Below, one piece after another: positions 33,638 to 42,118 of a DNA stretch of 64,000 bases. Positions within the stretch are counted from its first letter, which is position 1, and every line of letters begins with the position of its first letter. The position numbers and the translations under genes were made by a program. The notes below the pieces were generated by a model. It worked only from the letters and a program-made list of their open reading frames with translations, searched no databases and was not told the origin of the DNA. The stretch is taken from NCBI RefSeq assembly GCF_019801145.1, contig NZ_JAHVJQ010000001.1:62001-126000 (forward strand), written 5' to 3'. The stretch comes from Leisingera aquaemixtae (GTDB lineage: Bacteria; Pseudomonadota; Alphaproteobacteria; Rhodobacterales; Rhodobacteraceae).

Positions 33638-35038
33638 TCAGACGGAGGGGTAGCAGAAGCTGTCGGTGGAGCAGTCGCCGCCTTCCAGCCGGATCTGGTG
33701 GCTGCGGTAGCCCTCGGGGAATTCGACATAGAAGTCCTTGTCCAGCTCAAGCCCGCCGTTTTCGCCGACGTTGGCCATCACCATCTGGCCGCCGCCGCTG
33801 TCCGGGTAGAACTGGTCGTCCCAGGTGGAATAAAGCGAGTTGGTCCAATAGACCCGCTTGCCGTCGCGGCTGATCTCCACCATCTGCGGGCCATAGGCAA
33901 AATCCTTGCCGTTCGGGTGCTTGGCGCCGCGCGCGATGCCGCCAAGCTCGACCTTGCCGGCCAGCTTCGGGCTCATCGGGTCGGAGACGTCGTACTGATG
34001 CATCTCGCCCAGCCCCCAGCAGGCCACATAGAGGTATTTGTCGTCCAGGCTCAGGTCGATGTCGGTGACCAGGGGCGGCACCGCCTCGAACCCCTGCAGC
34101 AACGGCGGCAGGTTTTCGGCCTTTTCCGGGCGCGGGTCGATGGTGATGGTCTTCTTGGCATCAAAGGTGCCGTCGTCCTTCTGCCACCAGGTGAAGATCG
34201 AGCCTTGCAGGTTGGTGGTGTCCACCACCACGCCGCAGAACCCGTAATCGCGCGAGGGATCATGCGCGGGGCGGATTTCCAGCGCCATCTGGTGGTTTTC
34301 ACCCAGGTCGATGGTCTGCACGTTCTTGCGCTGGCGCAGGTTCCAGAAATGGATCGAATGGCCGTATTTGTTGCTCAGCAGGTCCTCCGCCACGATGCCG
34401 TTCTCGAACTGCGGCGGCAGCGCCCACTCCGAACTCACCATGTAGTCGCGCGGCAGGTTCCACCAGAAATCATAGTGCTTGTCCTGCTTGCCGCGGTCCA
34501 TCTCATAGCGGCCCAGGATCTCGAAGGTCTCGCAATCCATGATGAAAATGCCCGGCGGCCCGTCGGTGCCGTCTTTGCCGCCGCCGCCCAGGGTGGAGAC
34601 ATAAATCCCCTCGGGGCCGCAATGGATGGTGTGCGGGCGCGAATAGCCGGTCTTGGCAAAGACCTCCTCCGGTTCGATGATCTTGTGGATCTTGGCCTTC
34701 AGCGGCTCCTTCACGTCCACCACGTAGATCCGGCTGGAGCGGATGCCGGGAATGATCAGGTAGCGCCGCTCCAGAAACGCATGGCCCGACAAGGGCGACA
34801 GGGAGGAGGAGCAGGCGTTCCAGCCGAAATGATGAAACTCATCGCCCTTGTTGGGCATGATCAGCTGGTGCACGATCTGGCCGTAGGTGTCCGACTCCGG
34901 GTCGACATCCACCACCGCCAGCCCGTCGGGCTGGGAAAAATCGGGGCTCAGCATCAAGGTGAAGGCCAGCTTTTCCGCCGGTGCTTCCATGGCAAGCTTG
35001 GGTGTTGCGTGAAATGTTGGGTCAGGCCGCAAGTTCAT
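33638..35038 (-). CDS. mtoX: Selenium-binding protein family, methanethiol oxidase-like
   Basis: A 466-residue protein of the SELENBP1/MtoX family. ATG 35038 follows a GGGAGG ribosome binding site. Conserved segments include FHHFGWNACSSSLS, YSRPHTIHCGPEGIYVSTLGG, GHSIHFWNLR, DIDLSLDDKYLYVACWGLGEMHQYDVSDP and SHQIRLEGGDC. Bacterial MtoX oxidises methanethiol to formaldehyde, H2S and H2O2, a step in DMSP/DMS breakdown in marine bacteria. The characterised enzyme is periplasmic with a leader; here no signal peptide is visible, so it looks cytosolic. No SCO1 or MauG gene is adjacent. Confidence 0.87.
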   Translation of the reverse strand: MNLRPDPTFHATPKLAMEAPAEKLAFTLMLSPDFSQPDGLAVVDVDPESDTYGQIVHQLIMPNKGDEFHHFGWNACSSSLSPLSGHAFLERRYLIIPGIRSSRIYVVDVKEPLKAKIHKIIEPEEVFAKTGYSRPHTIHCGPEGIYVSTLGGGGKDGTDGPPGIFIMDCETFEILGRYEMDRGKQDKHYDFWWNLPRDYMVSSEWALPPQFENGIVAEDLLSNKYGHSIHFWNLRQRKNVQTIDLGENHQMALEIRPAHDPSRDYGFCGVVVDTTNLQGSIFTWWQKDDGTFDAKKTITIDPRPEKAENLPPLLQGFEAVPPLVTDIDLSLDDKYLYVACWGLGEMHQYDVSDPMSPKLAGKVELGGIARGAKHPNGKDFAYGPQMVEISRDGKRVYWTNSLYSTWDDQFYPDSGGGQMVMANVGENGGLELDKDFYVEFPEGYRSHQIRLEGGDCSTDSFCYPSV

Positions 35039-35314
35039 CGTCAAATCCTCCCTAAATACCGGGCGCCGGTTGCTCTGCGGTGCCTTTGGCGCCTGAGGGG
35101 ATGCTGGCATACATAATTTCCCCGGGCAATTTTTTTTGGGAAACACCCTGTATGCGGAACGTGCGTTCTGTGCGCGGCGCCGCTGGGCAGGCTTTTGAAG
35201 ATGCTGTCCCCCGCCGGAAAGGAGGCCATTGCCTCCGGCAGCTGCACCAAAGGAAAGGCCCGCACGAAGGCGGGCCCGAGGGGGGAGGGAATGTCTTGCA
35301 GGCTGGCTCTGGGA

Positions 35315-35995
35315 TCAGGCCGCCAGGATACGGTCCAGCAGGTTGTCCAGCGGACCGGGCAGGCGGGCGTCAACTTCGCCCATGCCGGTCTGCGACAGCG
35401 CGCGGCCTTCGTCGCTGGCCAGAACCTGGCGGGTCTCGGTCAGCGACAGCTGGTGGAAGGCAGAGTCCTCGGCGGTGTCACCGGCGGGCAGCAGCATGCC
35501 GCTTTCGGCCCAGACCAGCTCTTCCTCTTCGAACTCGAAATGAATGCGGCCCAGGCGTTCCGGCGCCGCGGCCCTGATGCCCTTGTAGCCGCTCAGCGCG
35601 ATCAGTTTCGCGACCACAACCGGCAGGCCGAACAGGCGTTCCGCGGTGTCCATCTCCAGCGCCACCTTCTGGTCCGACGGCAGCATCAGGTCGGTGTCGT
35701 TGCCAAGCGCGCCGGCCGGGATGTGCATCAGGGTGGTCAGGCGCGGCACCGCGTGCTTCACCGCTTTCACTTCCTGGGCGCCGCCGTCGAAGGTGAACAC
35801 CATGTCGCCGGGTTTCACGTCGCGGGCCTGCTTGAAGCCTTCTTCGGTTTCCACCAGCGTATCGGGCAGGAAGCCGCCGCTGCGGATGCGGGCGCGCTTG
35901 GGTGCAGGGGCAGGGGTGCGCGGCATCGGATTGGCCAGCAGCAGCACATCAACCGGCAGGTAGTCGGCGAAATCTGTGGTGTGATCCAGCTGCAT
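35315..35995 (-). CDS. Hint domain-containing protein lacking the N-terminal Cys
   Basis: A 226-residue protein; ATG 35995 has an AGAAGGG ribosome binding site. After a 40-residue leader, a Hint domain starts at RSGGFLPDTLVETEEGFKQARDVKPGDMVFTFDGGAQEVKAV and runs to LVWAESGMLLPAG. Where most Roseobacter Hint proteins have Cys before FTPGT, this one has Gly-Gly before FLPDT, so self-processing through a Cys thioester is unlikely. No signal peptide is seen. Function unknown. Confidence 0.78.
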   Translation of the reverse strand: MQLDHTTDFADYLPVDVLLLANPMPRTPAPAPKRARIRSGGFLPDTLVETEEGFKQARDVKPGDMVFTFDGGAQEVKAVKHAVPRLTTLMHIPAGALGNDTDLMLPSDQKVALEMDTAERLFGLPVVVAKLIALSGYKGIRAAAPERLGRIHFEFEEEELVWAESGMLLPAGDTAEDSAFHQLSLTETRQVLASDEGRALSQTGMGEVDARLPGPLDNLLDRILAA

Positions 35996-36381
35996 CTTGG
36001 TGTCCCTTCTGAGCGTCTTTGGCCTGGCGTTTTGCCGTTGAAGCCATGTGGCCCCCGAATTGGGACCAAATTGGGGCAGGCTTGCGTCCCATTTCGGGAT
36101 GGCGCGATTTTTTGGGGACAAAAGCTGGTTTTTCAGCGGGATTGTTAACCTTTCGGCCGGCCGGGGTGAGGATTTGTTAAGACTTGACGCAATTATTGAG
36201 ACGCCCGGGAAAGCCCCTCAGAGGCCGATTCCTTTTGGTTAACAAGGTGTTAATGTGAAGTTGCCGTGTTAACTGCTTTACAGGCGTCCTGTGGATAACC
36301 TTGTGAACACATTGAAATCAAAGCAAAACGGGCGCCCATGGGGCGCCCGCGTTACAATCCTATGGTGGTAATCCCTTGGAA
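35996..36381. other. 386-bp intergenic region with DnaA-box-like site
   Basis: The right side is AT-rich, with repeated GTTAAC/GTTAA words. A perfect DnaA-box sequence, TGTGGATAA (36290-36298), precedes the cvpA terminator. No gene is seen. Confidence 0.45.
36326..36351 (-). terminator. Terminator of cvpA
   Basis: Inverted repeat CGGGCGCCC and GGGCGCCCG around CAT, followed on the minus strand by TTTTGCTTTG. It lies about 30 bp after the cvpA stop. Confidence 0.75.
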
Positions 36382-36936
36382 TTACTGGCCGCAGGCGCCG
36401 ATCAGCGATTCATACTGCTCGGTAACCCAGCCCAGGGCCTGTTCCGGATTGCGCTCCTCGATCTTGCCGGTCATGCGTTCGAACACCACGGCTGAGCGGC
36501 TTTCGTCAACAATTGTGAAGCTCTGCCCGGTCATCACCACATCATACAGGAAGAAGGCGATGGCGACCAAAAGGATGCCGCGCAGCACGCCAAAGAAGAA
36601 GCCCGCGCCCTGGTCCAGCCCGCCAAGCGCCGAGCGCTGCACCAGGGTGGAAAACAGCGGCGTGAAGAAGGAGACCACGATCAGCGCCAGGGCGAACACT
36701 GCCGCAAAGGCGGCGATGATCGACAATTCGCAGCTGTCGGCGATGAATTCGCCCACCACCGGGATCTCCGCCATCAGCGGCTCCACCTGAGGGGCAAAGA
36801 TGAAGGCCAGGACGCCGGCGGCGATCCAGCCGGCAATTGCCATCGCCTCGCGCACGAAACCGCGCGAATAGGCCAGCAGCGCCGATACGACAATGACCAG
36901 GGCAACGACCCCGTCGATGATTGTGAAACCTTCCAT
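36382..36936 (-). CDS. cvpA: CvpA family membrane protein
   Basis: A 184-residue protein with four membrane helices. The start FTIIDGVVALVIVVSALLAYSRGFVREAM and the GGLDQGAGFFFGVLRGILLV segment are CvpA signatures. CvpA is needed for colicin V production in E. coli and is linked to envelope stress tolerance. It lies 42 bp after radA on the same strand, so the two are probably co-transcribed. Confidence 0.88.
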   Translation of the reverse strand: MEGFTIIDGVVALVIVVSALLAYSRGFVREAMAIAGWIAAGVLAFIFAPQVEPLMAEIPVVGEFIADSCELSIIAAFAAVFALALIVVSFFTPLFSTLVQRSALGGLDQGAGFFFGVLRGILLVAIAFFLYDVVMTGQSFTIVDESRSAVVFERMTGKIEERNPEQALGWVTEQYESLIGACGQ

Positions 36937-36978
36937 GTCCCTCGCCCGTTTGCCTGCGATCTCAAATTTTTTGCGACT

Positions 36979-38340
36979 TTAACCGGCCCCGAAGAATTCG
37001 CCAACAAAACCTGCCAGATCGCCCGATTTTCGCAAATTCAGGCCGTTCACGGACACGGTTTTGCTGCCGCCAGGGGCAATCGCCGCCGTGAAACCAAGTT
37101 TTTGCGCCTCTTTCAACCTGTTTTCGGTCTGCGGCGCCGGGCGGAGCGCACCGGATAGCGAAATTTCTCCGAAAACCACCGTATCGGCGGGCAGCGCGAC
37201 GTCCTCCCGCGCACTCAGCAGCGCTGCGGCCACGGCAAGGTCGGCGGCCGGCTCGGAAATCTTCATGCCGCCGGCCACGTTCAGATAGACGTCCAGCCCG
37301 GCAAAGGGGATGCCGCAGCGCGCCTCCAGAACCGCCAGGATCATCGCCAGCCGCGAGCTGTCCCAGCCGACGACGGCGCGGCGCGGCTGCGAATGGGGCG
37401 AGGGCGCAATCAGCGCCTGCATCTCGACCAGCACGGGCCTTGTGCCTTCGATGCCGGCAAACACCACCGAGCCGGGCGAGGGCTCGCCGCGTTCCGACAG
37501 GAACAGGGCAGAGGGGTTGATCACCTCGCTGAGGCCGCTGCCGGTCATCTCAAACACGCCGATCTCATCCGCCGGGCCAAAGCGGTTCTTGACCGCGCGC
37601 AGGATGCGGAACTGATGGCCGCGCTCGCCCTCGAAATAAAGCACGGTGTCGACCATATGCTCGACCACCCGCGGGCCTGCGATCTGGCCCTCCTTGGTGA
37701 CATGGCCGACCATGATCACCGAAATCCCGTGCCGCTTGGCGAATGTGGTCAGCTCATGCGCCGCCGCCCGCACCTGGCTGACGGAACCGGGAGCGCTGTC
37801 CACATGATCCGCCCACATGGTCTGGATCGAGTCGATGATCGCCAGCTGCGGCTTCTCCGCCTCCAGCGTAGTCAGGATGTCGCGCAGGTTGGTTTCCGCG
37901 GCCAGCTGCACCGGCGCATCCGCCAGGCCCAGCCGCTGCGCCCGCATCCGCACCTGGGCCGACGCCTCCTCGCCGCTCACATAGACGGTCTTGACGCCGG
38001 CCTGGGCAAACCGCGCCGCCGCCTGCAGCAGCAGGGTGGATTTGCCGATGCCGGGATCGCCGCCCACCAGGATCGCCGAGGCGGCGACCAGCCCGCCGCC
38101 CAGCACCCGGTCCAGCTCGCCGACGCCGCAACAGGCGCGCGGCGGCGGGGTTTCCCGCGCCGACAGATCGGTCAGCTGGATGGTGCGGCCGCGCTTGACG
38201 CCCAGCGACTTCTTGGAGGGGCCGGAGGACAGCCCCTGATCCTCGGTGATGGTGTTCCACTCGCCGCAGCCCTCGCAGCGGCCCGACCATTTCGAAAAGC
38301 TGGCCCCGCAGGCGGAGCAGGAGAAAGATGATTTTGCCAT
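36979..38340 (-). CDS. radA: DNA repair protein RadA
   Basis: A 453-residue branch-migration ATPase. A zinc finger, Cys8/Cys11/Cys22/Cys25 (SCSACGASF and GRCEGCGEW), is followed by a RecA-like core with Walker A GGDPGIGKSTLL, Walker B QLAIIDSIQTM and the RadA-specific KNRFG motif. The C-terminal Lon-like domain includes VNGLNLRKSGDLAGFVGEFFG. It promotes homologous-recombination intermediates. Confidence 0.95.
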   Translation of the reverse strand: MAKSSFSCSACGASFSKWSGRCEGCGEWNTITEDQGLSSGPSKKSLGVKRGRTIQLTDLSARETPPPRACCGVGELDRVLGGGLVAASAILVGGDPGIGKSTLLLQAAARFAQAGVKTVYVSGEEASAQVRMRAQRLGLADAPVQLAAETNLRDILTTLEAEKPQLAIIDSIQTMWADHVDSAPGSVSQVRAAAHELTTFAKRHGISVIMVGHVTKEGQIAGPRVVEHMVDTVLYFEGERGHQFRILRAVKNRFGPADEIGVFEMTGSGLSEVINPSALFLSERGEPSPGSVVFAGIEGTRPVLVEMQALIAPSPHSQPRRAVVGWDSSRLAMILAVLEARCGIPFAGLDVYLNVAGGMKISEPAADLAVAAALLSAREDVALPADTVVFGEISLSGALRPAPQTENRLKEAQKLGFTAAIAPGGSKTVSVNGLNLRKSGDLAGFVGEFFGAG

Positions 38341-38406
38341 GGCACTGATCAGTGGCAGATGTTTCCCTTTTGTTCAAGGGGCTGCGCGTGCGGCGCCGCA
38401 GGATGC

Positions 38407-38520
38407 GAGGCTCTGCCTCGCGCTCCGGGGTATTTGCGGCCAGATGAAGAGAGGACCCCTTTTTCATCTGGCTCAAAGTATCCCCGGGGAGGCCCGTCCG
38501 GGCCGGGGGCAGAGCCCCCC
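38407..38520. repeat. Two head-to-head copies of the dispersed hairpin/AGATGAA element (copies B1, B2)
   Basis: B1 (38407-38449) reads GC hairpin, CTCCGGGGTATTTG, then CCAGATGAAG. B2 (38463-38520) is the reverse complement pattern, CATCTGG, AAAGTATCCCCGGGG, then a GGGGGCAGAGCCCCC hairpin. Together they form an imperfect palindrome between the radA and coiled-coil genes. Confidence 0.65.
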
Positions 38521-38541
38521 GAAAGTTGCGGTGGCAGAGAT

Positions 38542-39324
38542 TCAGTCGGCGCGGCGCGGCGGCTGGATCGGCACCACGCTGCCGCCTTCGGGGTCCGACC
38601 CGTCCGGCTGGCCCTGCAACTGGGCCGACAGTTCCGGCAGCAGTTCGAACAGTTCGCCGCGCAAACGGGCCAGATGCGACTTGGCGATGCTTTCCTCGAT
38701 CTCCACGTCGCGGGTCCACTGGCGCAGCTCATGCATGATGATCTGGGCATCCTCCAGCCGCGCCTTGAAGGTCTCCAGCTCCTCCTGCCGCTGTTTCAGG
38801 AACTGGCGGGCGCGGGCCACCTTGGCATCGGAATAGGTCTCCGCCAGCTCGCGGCTCACCTGGCTCATCTGCGCCGCCACCTCCAGCACATCCGGCTCCA
38901 GTCCGGACAGGTCCGGGTGGCTGCGCAGAAACGCCAGCCGCTCCTTCACCGCGTCAAATTCGGAGGCCAGGGTGAACACGCCCGCACGGTCGCCGGCATG
39001 GGCCAGCTGATAGGCCTGCTGCACGTCCTCCATGCTGAGCGCAAACCGCCGGTGCGAGGTCTCCAGCGCCAGGATGCGCCCGTTTGCGGGCAGGAAGAAC
39101 ACCAGCATCACTGCCAGAACCGTGAGCGCGATCTGCGCAATCATGCCGGCCTGCGGGTGAACGCCGCCGTCCAGCCCGGCCTGCAGCGACAGCCAGGGCC
39201 ATACCCCCAGCGCCGCCAGCGCGGTTGCCGCCAGCGCCGCTGCGGCGGCGAGGCAGATCAGCAGGAAGGACAGCCGCATCAGCACGGTCTGCGCGGTGAA
39301 CAGGATGGGTTGAATGCCGGACAT
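38542..39324 (-). CDS. Membrane-anchored coiled-coil protein (Rhodobacteraceae conserved)
   Basis: A 260-residue protein; ATG 39324 follows GGAGGGGG. Two N-terminal membrane helices (about 10-45 and 60-80) precede a long charged coiled coil (about 85-235). The C-terminus is acidic and Pro-rich. Homologues in Rhodobacteraceae often carry the label DNA repair protein, for which the sequence gives no support. Function is unknown. Confidence 0.72.
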   Translation of the reverse strand: MSGIQPILFTAQTVLMRLSFLLICLAAAAALAATALAALGVWPWLSLQAGLDGGVHPQAGMIAQIALTVLAVMLVFFLPANGRILALETSHRRFALSMEDVQQAYQLAHAGDRAGVFTLASEFDAVKERLAFLRSHPDLSGLEPDVLEVAAQMSQVSRELAETYSDAKVARARQFLKQRQEELETFKARLEDAQIIMHELRQWTRDVEIEESIAKSHLARLRGELFELLPELSAQLQGQPDGSDPEGGSVVPIQPPRRAD

Positions 39325-39469
39325 AGCGCCCCCTCCAGCAGCAATACGAAACAGTTGCCGGGCCCGGCGGCCAGAGGGGGAGCCCTGCAGGAGGGCACAG
39401 CATGCCGGTTCCGTGCGGTAAACGAGTCGAACTCTATGAAATGGCGCGGTTTTGCCCCGGATCAAGGGG

Positions 39470-39922
39470 TCAGCCGGTGTCCCGCTGCGCCTTGGCGGCG
39501 CGCTCTGTCAGCATTCCCAGCACGATGGAGGCGAGGATACAGGCGGTGAACAGATACAGCCCCCAGGCGGTCTCGATGGTGGCGAGGCCGATCCCTTTGG
39601 CCAGCGTGATGTAGAGCGCGATCAGGAAGATGTCGGCCATCGCCAGCTTGCCCAGCACATGCAGCACTTTCTGCACCCGCGCGTCCAGCAGATCCCACTG
39701 CACCAGCGCGGTGCCGATGGTTTTGAGGTAGGGGGCGAAGATCGCAAAGAAGGTGACGATCAGCGCCAGCACCGCGTCGCTGCCCCAAAGGCTTTGCAGC
39801 CCGGTGATCACCGAAATCTCGCTGAGGCCGAAAATGGGCAGCAGCCCCGCCCGCATCAACGGCGCAAACCAGGCGACGGGGTAGAGGATCAAGAGCGAGA
39901 GAGTGAGGAGGCGGAGGGTCAT
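39470..39922 (-). CDS. PqiA family membrane protein (single domain)
   Basis: A 150-residue protein with four membrane helices and the PqiA pattern YPVAWFAPLMRAGLLPIFGL and GKLAMADIFLIALYITLAK. E. coli PqiA has two such domains; this short form is common in alphaproteobacteria. PqiA proteins work with MCE lipid-transport systems, which fits the mlaE/mlaF genes upstream on the same strand. Its start overlaps the stop of an inserted unknown gene by four bases. Confidence 0.82.
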   Translation of the reverse strand: MTLRLLTLSLLILYPVAWFAPLMRAGLLPIFGLSEISVITGLQSLWGSDAVLALIVTFFAIFAPYLKTIGTALVQWDLLDARVQKVLHVLGKLAMADIFLIALYITLAKGIGLATIETAWGLYLFTACILASIVLGMLTERAAKAQRDTG

Positions 39923-40572
39923 TCCTCCGCAATCTCTCGCTTATCTTCGATCTGCTTAGGTGGAGCAGGCAATTTAAGCTGCTCTTCGTTACCACTATCA
40001 GCAATCTGGAATATCTTGTTGAAAAGGTCGACTACTGGATTTAGGTTCTTTGCACTTTGTCCAGCTACAGCGGTAACTTCCGTCACGCCAGCAAGCATCA
40101 CGTCTAGATCACTGATCTTTTTGTGAATTTCAGCTTGAAGTTTCTCGAGACGTCTCAGAAGGCGACGTTTGTGCTTCTCCTCAAACGCATCGGAGTCTCG
40201 GATTTTTTCACGTGCCTCACTGATATGGGTCTCAATTTCTCTAACTTGTTCCTTGCTCAATTCAACCAGATTAGTTTCGTAGTTGGATCTGGCGCTGGTG
40301 CTACCTCGCCTCATAGCGAAAGTTAGTTCCAATTGTGCCAGCTGGCGAAGAACACTGTCACACGCTCCTTCAACGCTTTGATGCTGCGACGGATCAACAG
40401 CTGAGATTGTTAACCCAGACAACTTGGCAAACTCAACGATGCTTCCGTAGAGCTCAAACAATTCACCTGCGATTTCAGCGGCGTGATCGTGATTTGGAGT
40501 TACGGCCAAACCTCCGCGGTTTATTTCCTTAATCCTACGGATCGCCTCAATGATCCTACTTATTGGATCCAT
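39919..40572 (-). CDS. Unknown accessory coiled-coil protein, likely horizontally acquired
   Basis: A 217-residue protein; ATG 40572 has a GGAG ribosome binding site. The gene is visibly AT-richer than all its neighbours and uses codons such as TTA, ATA, AGA and CGT freely. The protein is soluble and helical: an N-terminal helical region, a basic coiled coil (FEEKHKRRLLRRLEKLQAEIHKKISDLD, about residues 138-165), and a hydrophobic helix (NPVVDLFNKIFQIADSG). It fits exactly between the mlaF stop and the pqiA start, overlapping pqiA by ATGA. I do not recognise a family. Accessory roles such as defence are possible but unproven. Confidence 0.75.
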   Translation of the reverse strand: MDPISRIIEAIRRIKEINRGGLAVTPNHDHAAEIAGELFELYGSIVEFAKLSGLTISAVDPSQHQSVEGACDSVLRQLAQLELTFAMRRGSTSARSNYETNLVELSKEQVREIETHISEAREKIRDSDAFEEKHKRRLLRRLEKLQAEIHKKISDLDVMLAGVTEVTAVAGQSAKNLNPVVDLFNKIFQIADSGNEEQLKLPAPPKQIEDKREIAEE

Positions 40573-40592
40573 TATTACTGCTCCTTTGATTA

Positions 40593-41339
40593 CTACCTCA
40601 CCGCCTCGATCGGCCCCTCCGCGCGGCCGTGGATGAACTGCTCCACATAGGGATCGCCAGAGTGGTCCATCTCTGCCACCGGGCCGGTCCATTGGATCAC
40701 CCCGCCGTGCAGCATCGCCACATTGTCGGCAATCGCCCGGACTGAGGTCATGTCGTGGGTGATGGTCATCGCGGTGGCGCCCATCTCCACCACAATCTCG
40801 CGGATCAGGTCGTTGATGACGCCGGACATGATCGGGTCGAGACCGGTGGTCGGCTCGTCGAAGAAGATGATTTCCGGCTCCGCCGCAATCGCGCGGGCGA
40901 GGCCGACGCGCTTTTGCATGCCGCCGGACAGCTCCGAGGGGAAGAGGTCGGCGACATTGGCGCGCAGGCCCACCCGGCGCAGCTTCTCGATGGCGATCCC
41001 GCGGGCTTCCTCCACCGGGCGCTTCAGCGCGCCGCGCAAGAGGCGGAAGGCCACGTTCTGCCAGACCGGCAGCGAGTCAAACAGCGCGCCGCCCTGGAAC
41101 AGCATCCCGAAGCGCGCCAGGAACTTGTCGCGGTCGCCGGAGCCAGAGGGCTTACCGTCGACATAGATCTCGCCCGAATCCGGCTGGATCAGGCCCAGGA
41201 TGCTCTTCAGCGCCACCGACTTGCCGGTGCCGGAGCCGCCGATGATCACCATCGAGGTGCCCTTGGCGATCTCCAGGTTCATGCCGTTCAGAACGTGGTT
41301 GTCGCCAAAGGCCTTGTGGACGTTTTCCATTCGGATCAT
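40593..41339 (-). CDS. mlaF: MlaF-like ABC transporter ATP-binding protein
   Basis: A 248-residue ATPase. Walker A is GGSGTGKSVALK, the signature is LSGGMQKRVGLARAIA, Walker B is IIFFDEPTTGLDP, and the switch region is TITHDMTSVRAIADNV. GMLFQGGALFDSLPVWQNVAF is characteristic of the Mla/MCE phospholipid transport ATPases. It overlaps the mlaE stop by four bases. No mlaD (MCE) gene is in this run, so it must be elsewhere or absent. Confidence 0.92.
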   Translation of the reverse strand: MIRMENVHKAFGDNHVLNGMNLEIAKGTSMVIIGGSGTGKSVALKSILGLIQPDSGEIYVDGKPSGSGDRDKFLARFGMLFQGGALFDSLPVWQNVAFRLLRGALKRPVEEARGIAIEKLRRVGLRANVADLFPSELSGGMQKRVGLARAIAAEPEIIFFDEPTTGLDPIMSGVINDLIREIVVEMGATAMTITHDMTSVRAIADNVAMLHGGVIQWTGPVAEMDHSGDPYVEQFIHGRAEGPIEAVR

Positions 41340-42118
41340 AGCGAGAAGAACACCCCCGTCAGGACAAAGTTGGCGGCCAGGATCAGCACCGCGGCGGATT
41401 CCACTGAGCCCTTGGTGGCGCGGCCCACGCCCTGGGCGCCGCGGCCCGACTGCATGCCGTAATAGCAGCCCATCATCGCCGCGATGGTGCCAAAGGCCGC
41501 GCCCTTGACCAGCGAGGAGATGATGTCGAGCGGCTCCAGGAAATCGACCGTGTTCTTGAGGTAGGCGGCGGCGTTGAAGCCAAGGTTCTGCACCGCCACC
41601 GTGTAGCCGCCCATGATGCCGATGATGTCGCCGGTGCCGACCAGAACCGGCACCGTAATGAGGGCCGCCAGCACCCGCGGCGCCACCAGATATTTCATCG
41701 GGTGGGTGGACAGGGTCACCAGCGCGTCGATCTGCTCGGTCACCTTCATGGTGGCGATCTCTGCCGCGATGGACGAGGTCACCCGCGCGGCGATCATCAG
41801 GCCGACCAGCACCGGGCCGAGCTCGCGCACCATGCCGATGGCAACGATCTGCGGCACCACCGCCTCGGCGTTGAAGCGGGCGCCGCCGGCATAGATCTGC
41901 AGCGCCAGCGCCCCGCCGGTGAAAATCGCGGTGAGGCCGACAACCGGCAGCGACAGCCAGCCGACGTTCAACAGCGCCTGCAGGAACTCGCGCGGGTAAT
42001 AGGGCGGGCGGACCATGTGGCTGAAGGCGGAAAGCGCAAACAGCGCCGCACGGCCAACCGCGGCCAGCGACGCCAGCGCCGTGCGGCCCAGCCGGGCCAG
42101 GAGGGCAAGCGGGTTCAT
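41336..42118 (-). CDS. mlaE: MlaE-like ABC transporter permease
   Basis: A 260-residue permease with five or six membrane helices. [68 protein letters not shown] is the MlaE/YrbE core. With MlaF it moves phospholipid between inner and outer membranes. Its start overlaps the alr stop by four bases, so alr-mlaE-mlaF are translationally coupled. Confidence 0.92.
   Translation of the reverse strand: MNPLALLARLGRTALASLAAVGRAALFALSAFSHMVRPPYYPREFLQALLNVGWLSLPVVGLTAIFTGGALALQIYAGGARFNAEAVVPQIVAIGMVRELGPVLVGLMIAARVTSSIAAEIATMKVTEQIDALVTLSTHPMKYLVAPRVLAALITVPVLVGTGDIIGIMGGYTVAVQNLGFNAAAYLKNTVDFLEPLDIISSLVKGAAFGTIAAMMGCYYGMQSGRGAQGVGRATKGSVESAAVLILAANFVLTGVFFSL

Noticed and set aside
32834-35116. Plus-strand frame of about 760 codons
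   Set aside because: It is opposite the methanethiol oxidase homologue and the membrane protein gene, and its translation is low-complexity Gln/Arg/His-rich sequence.
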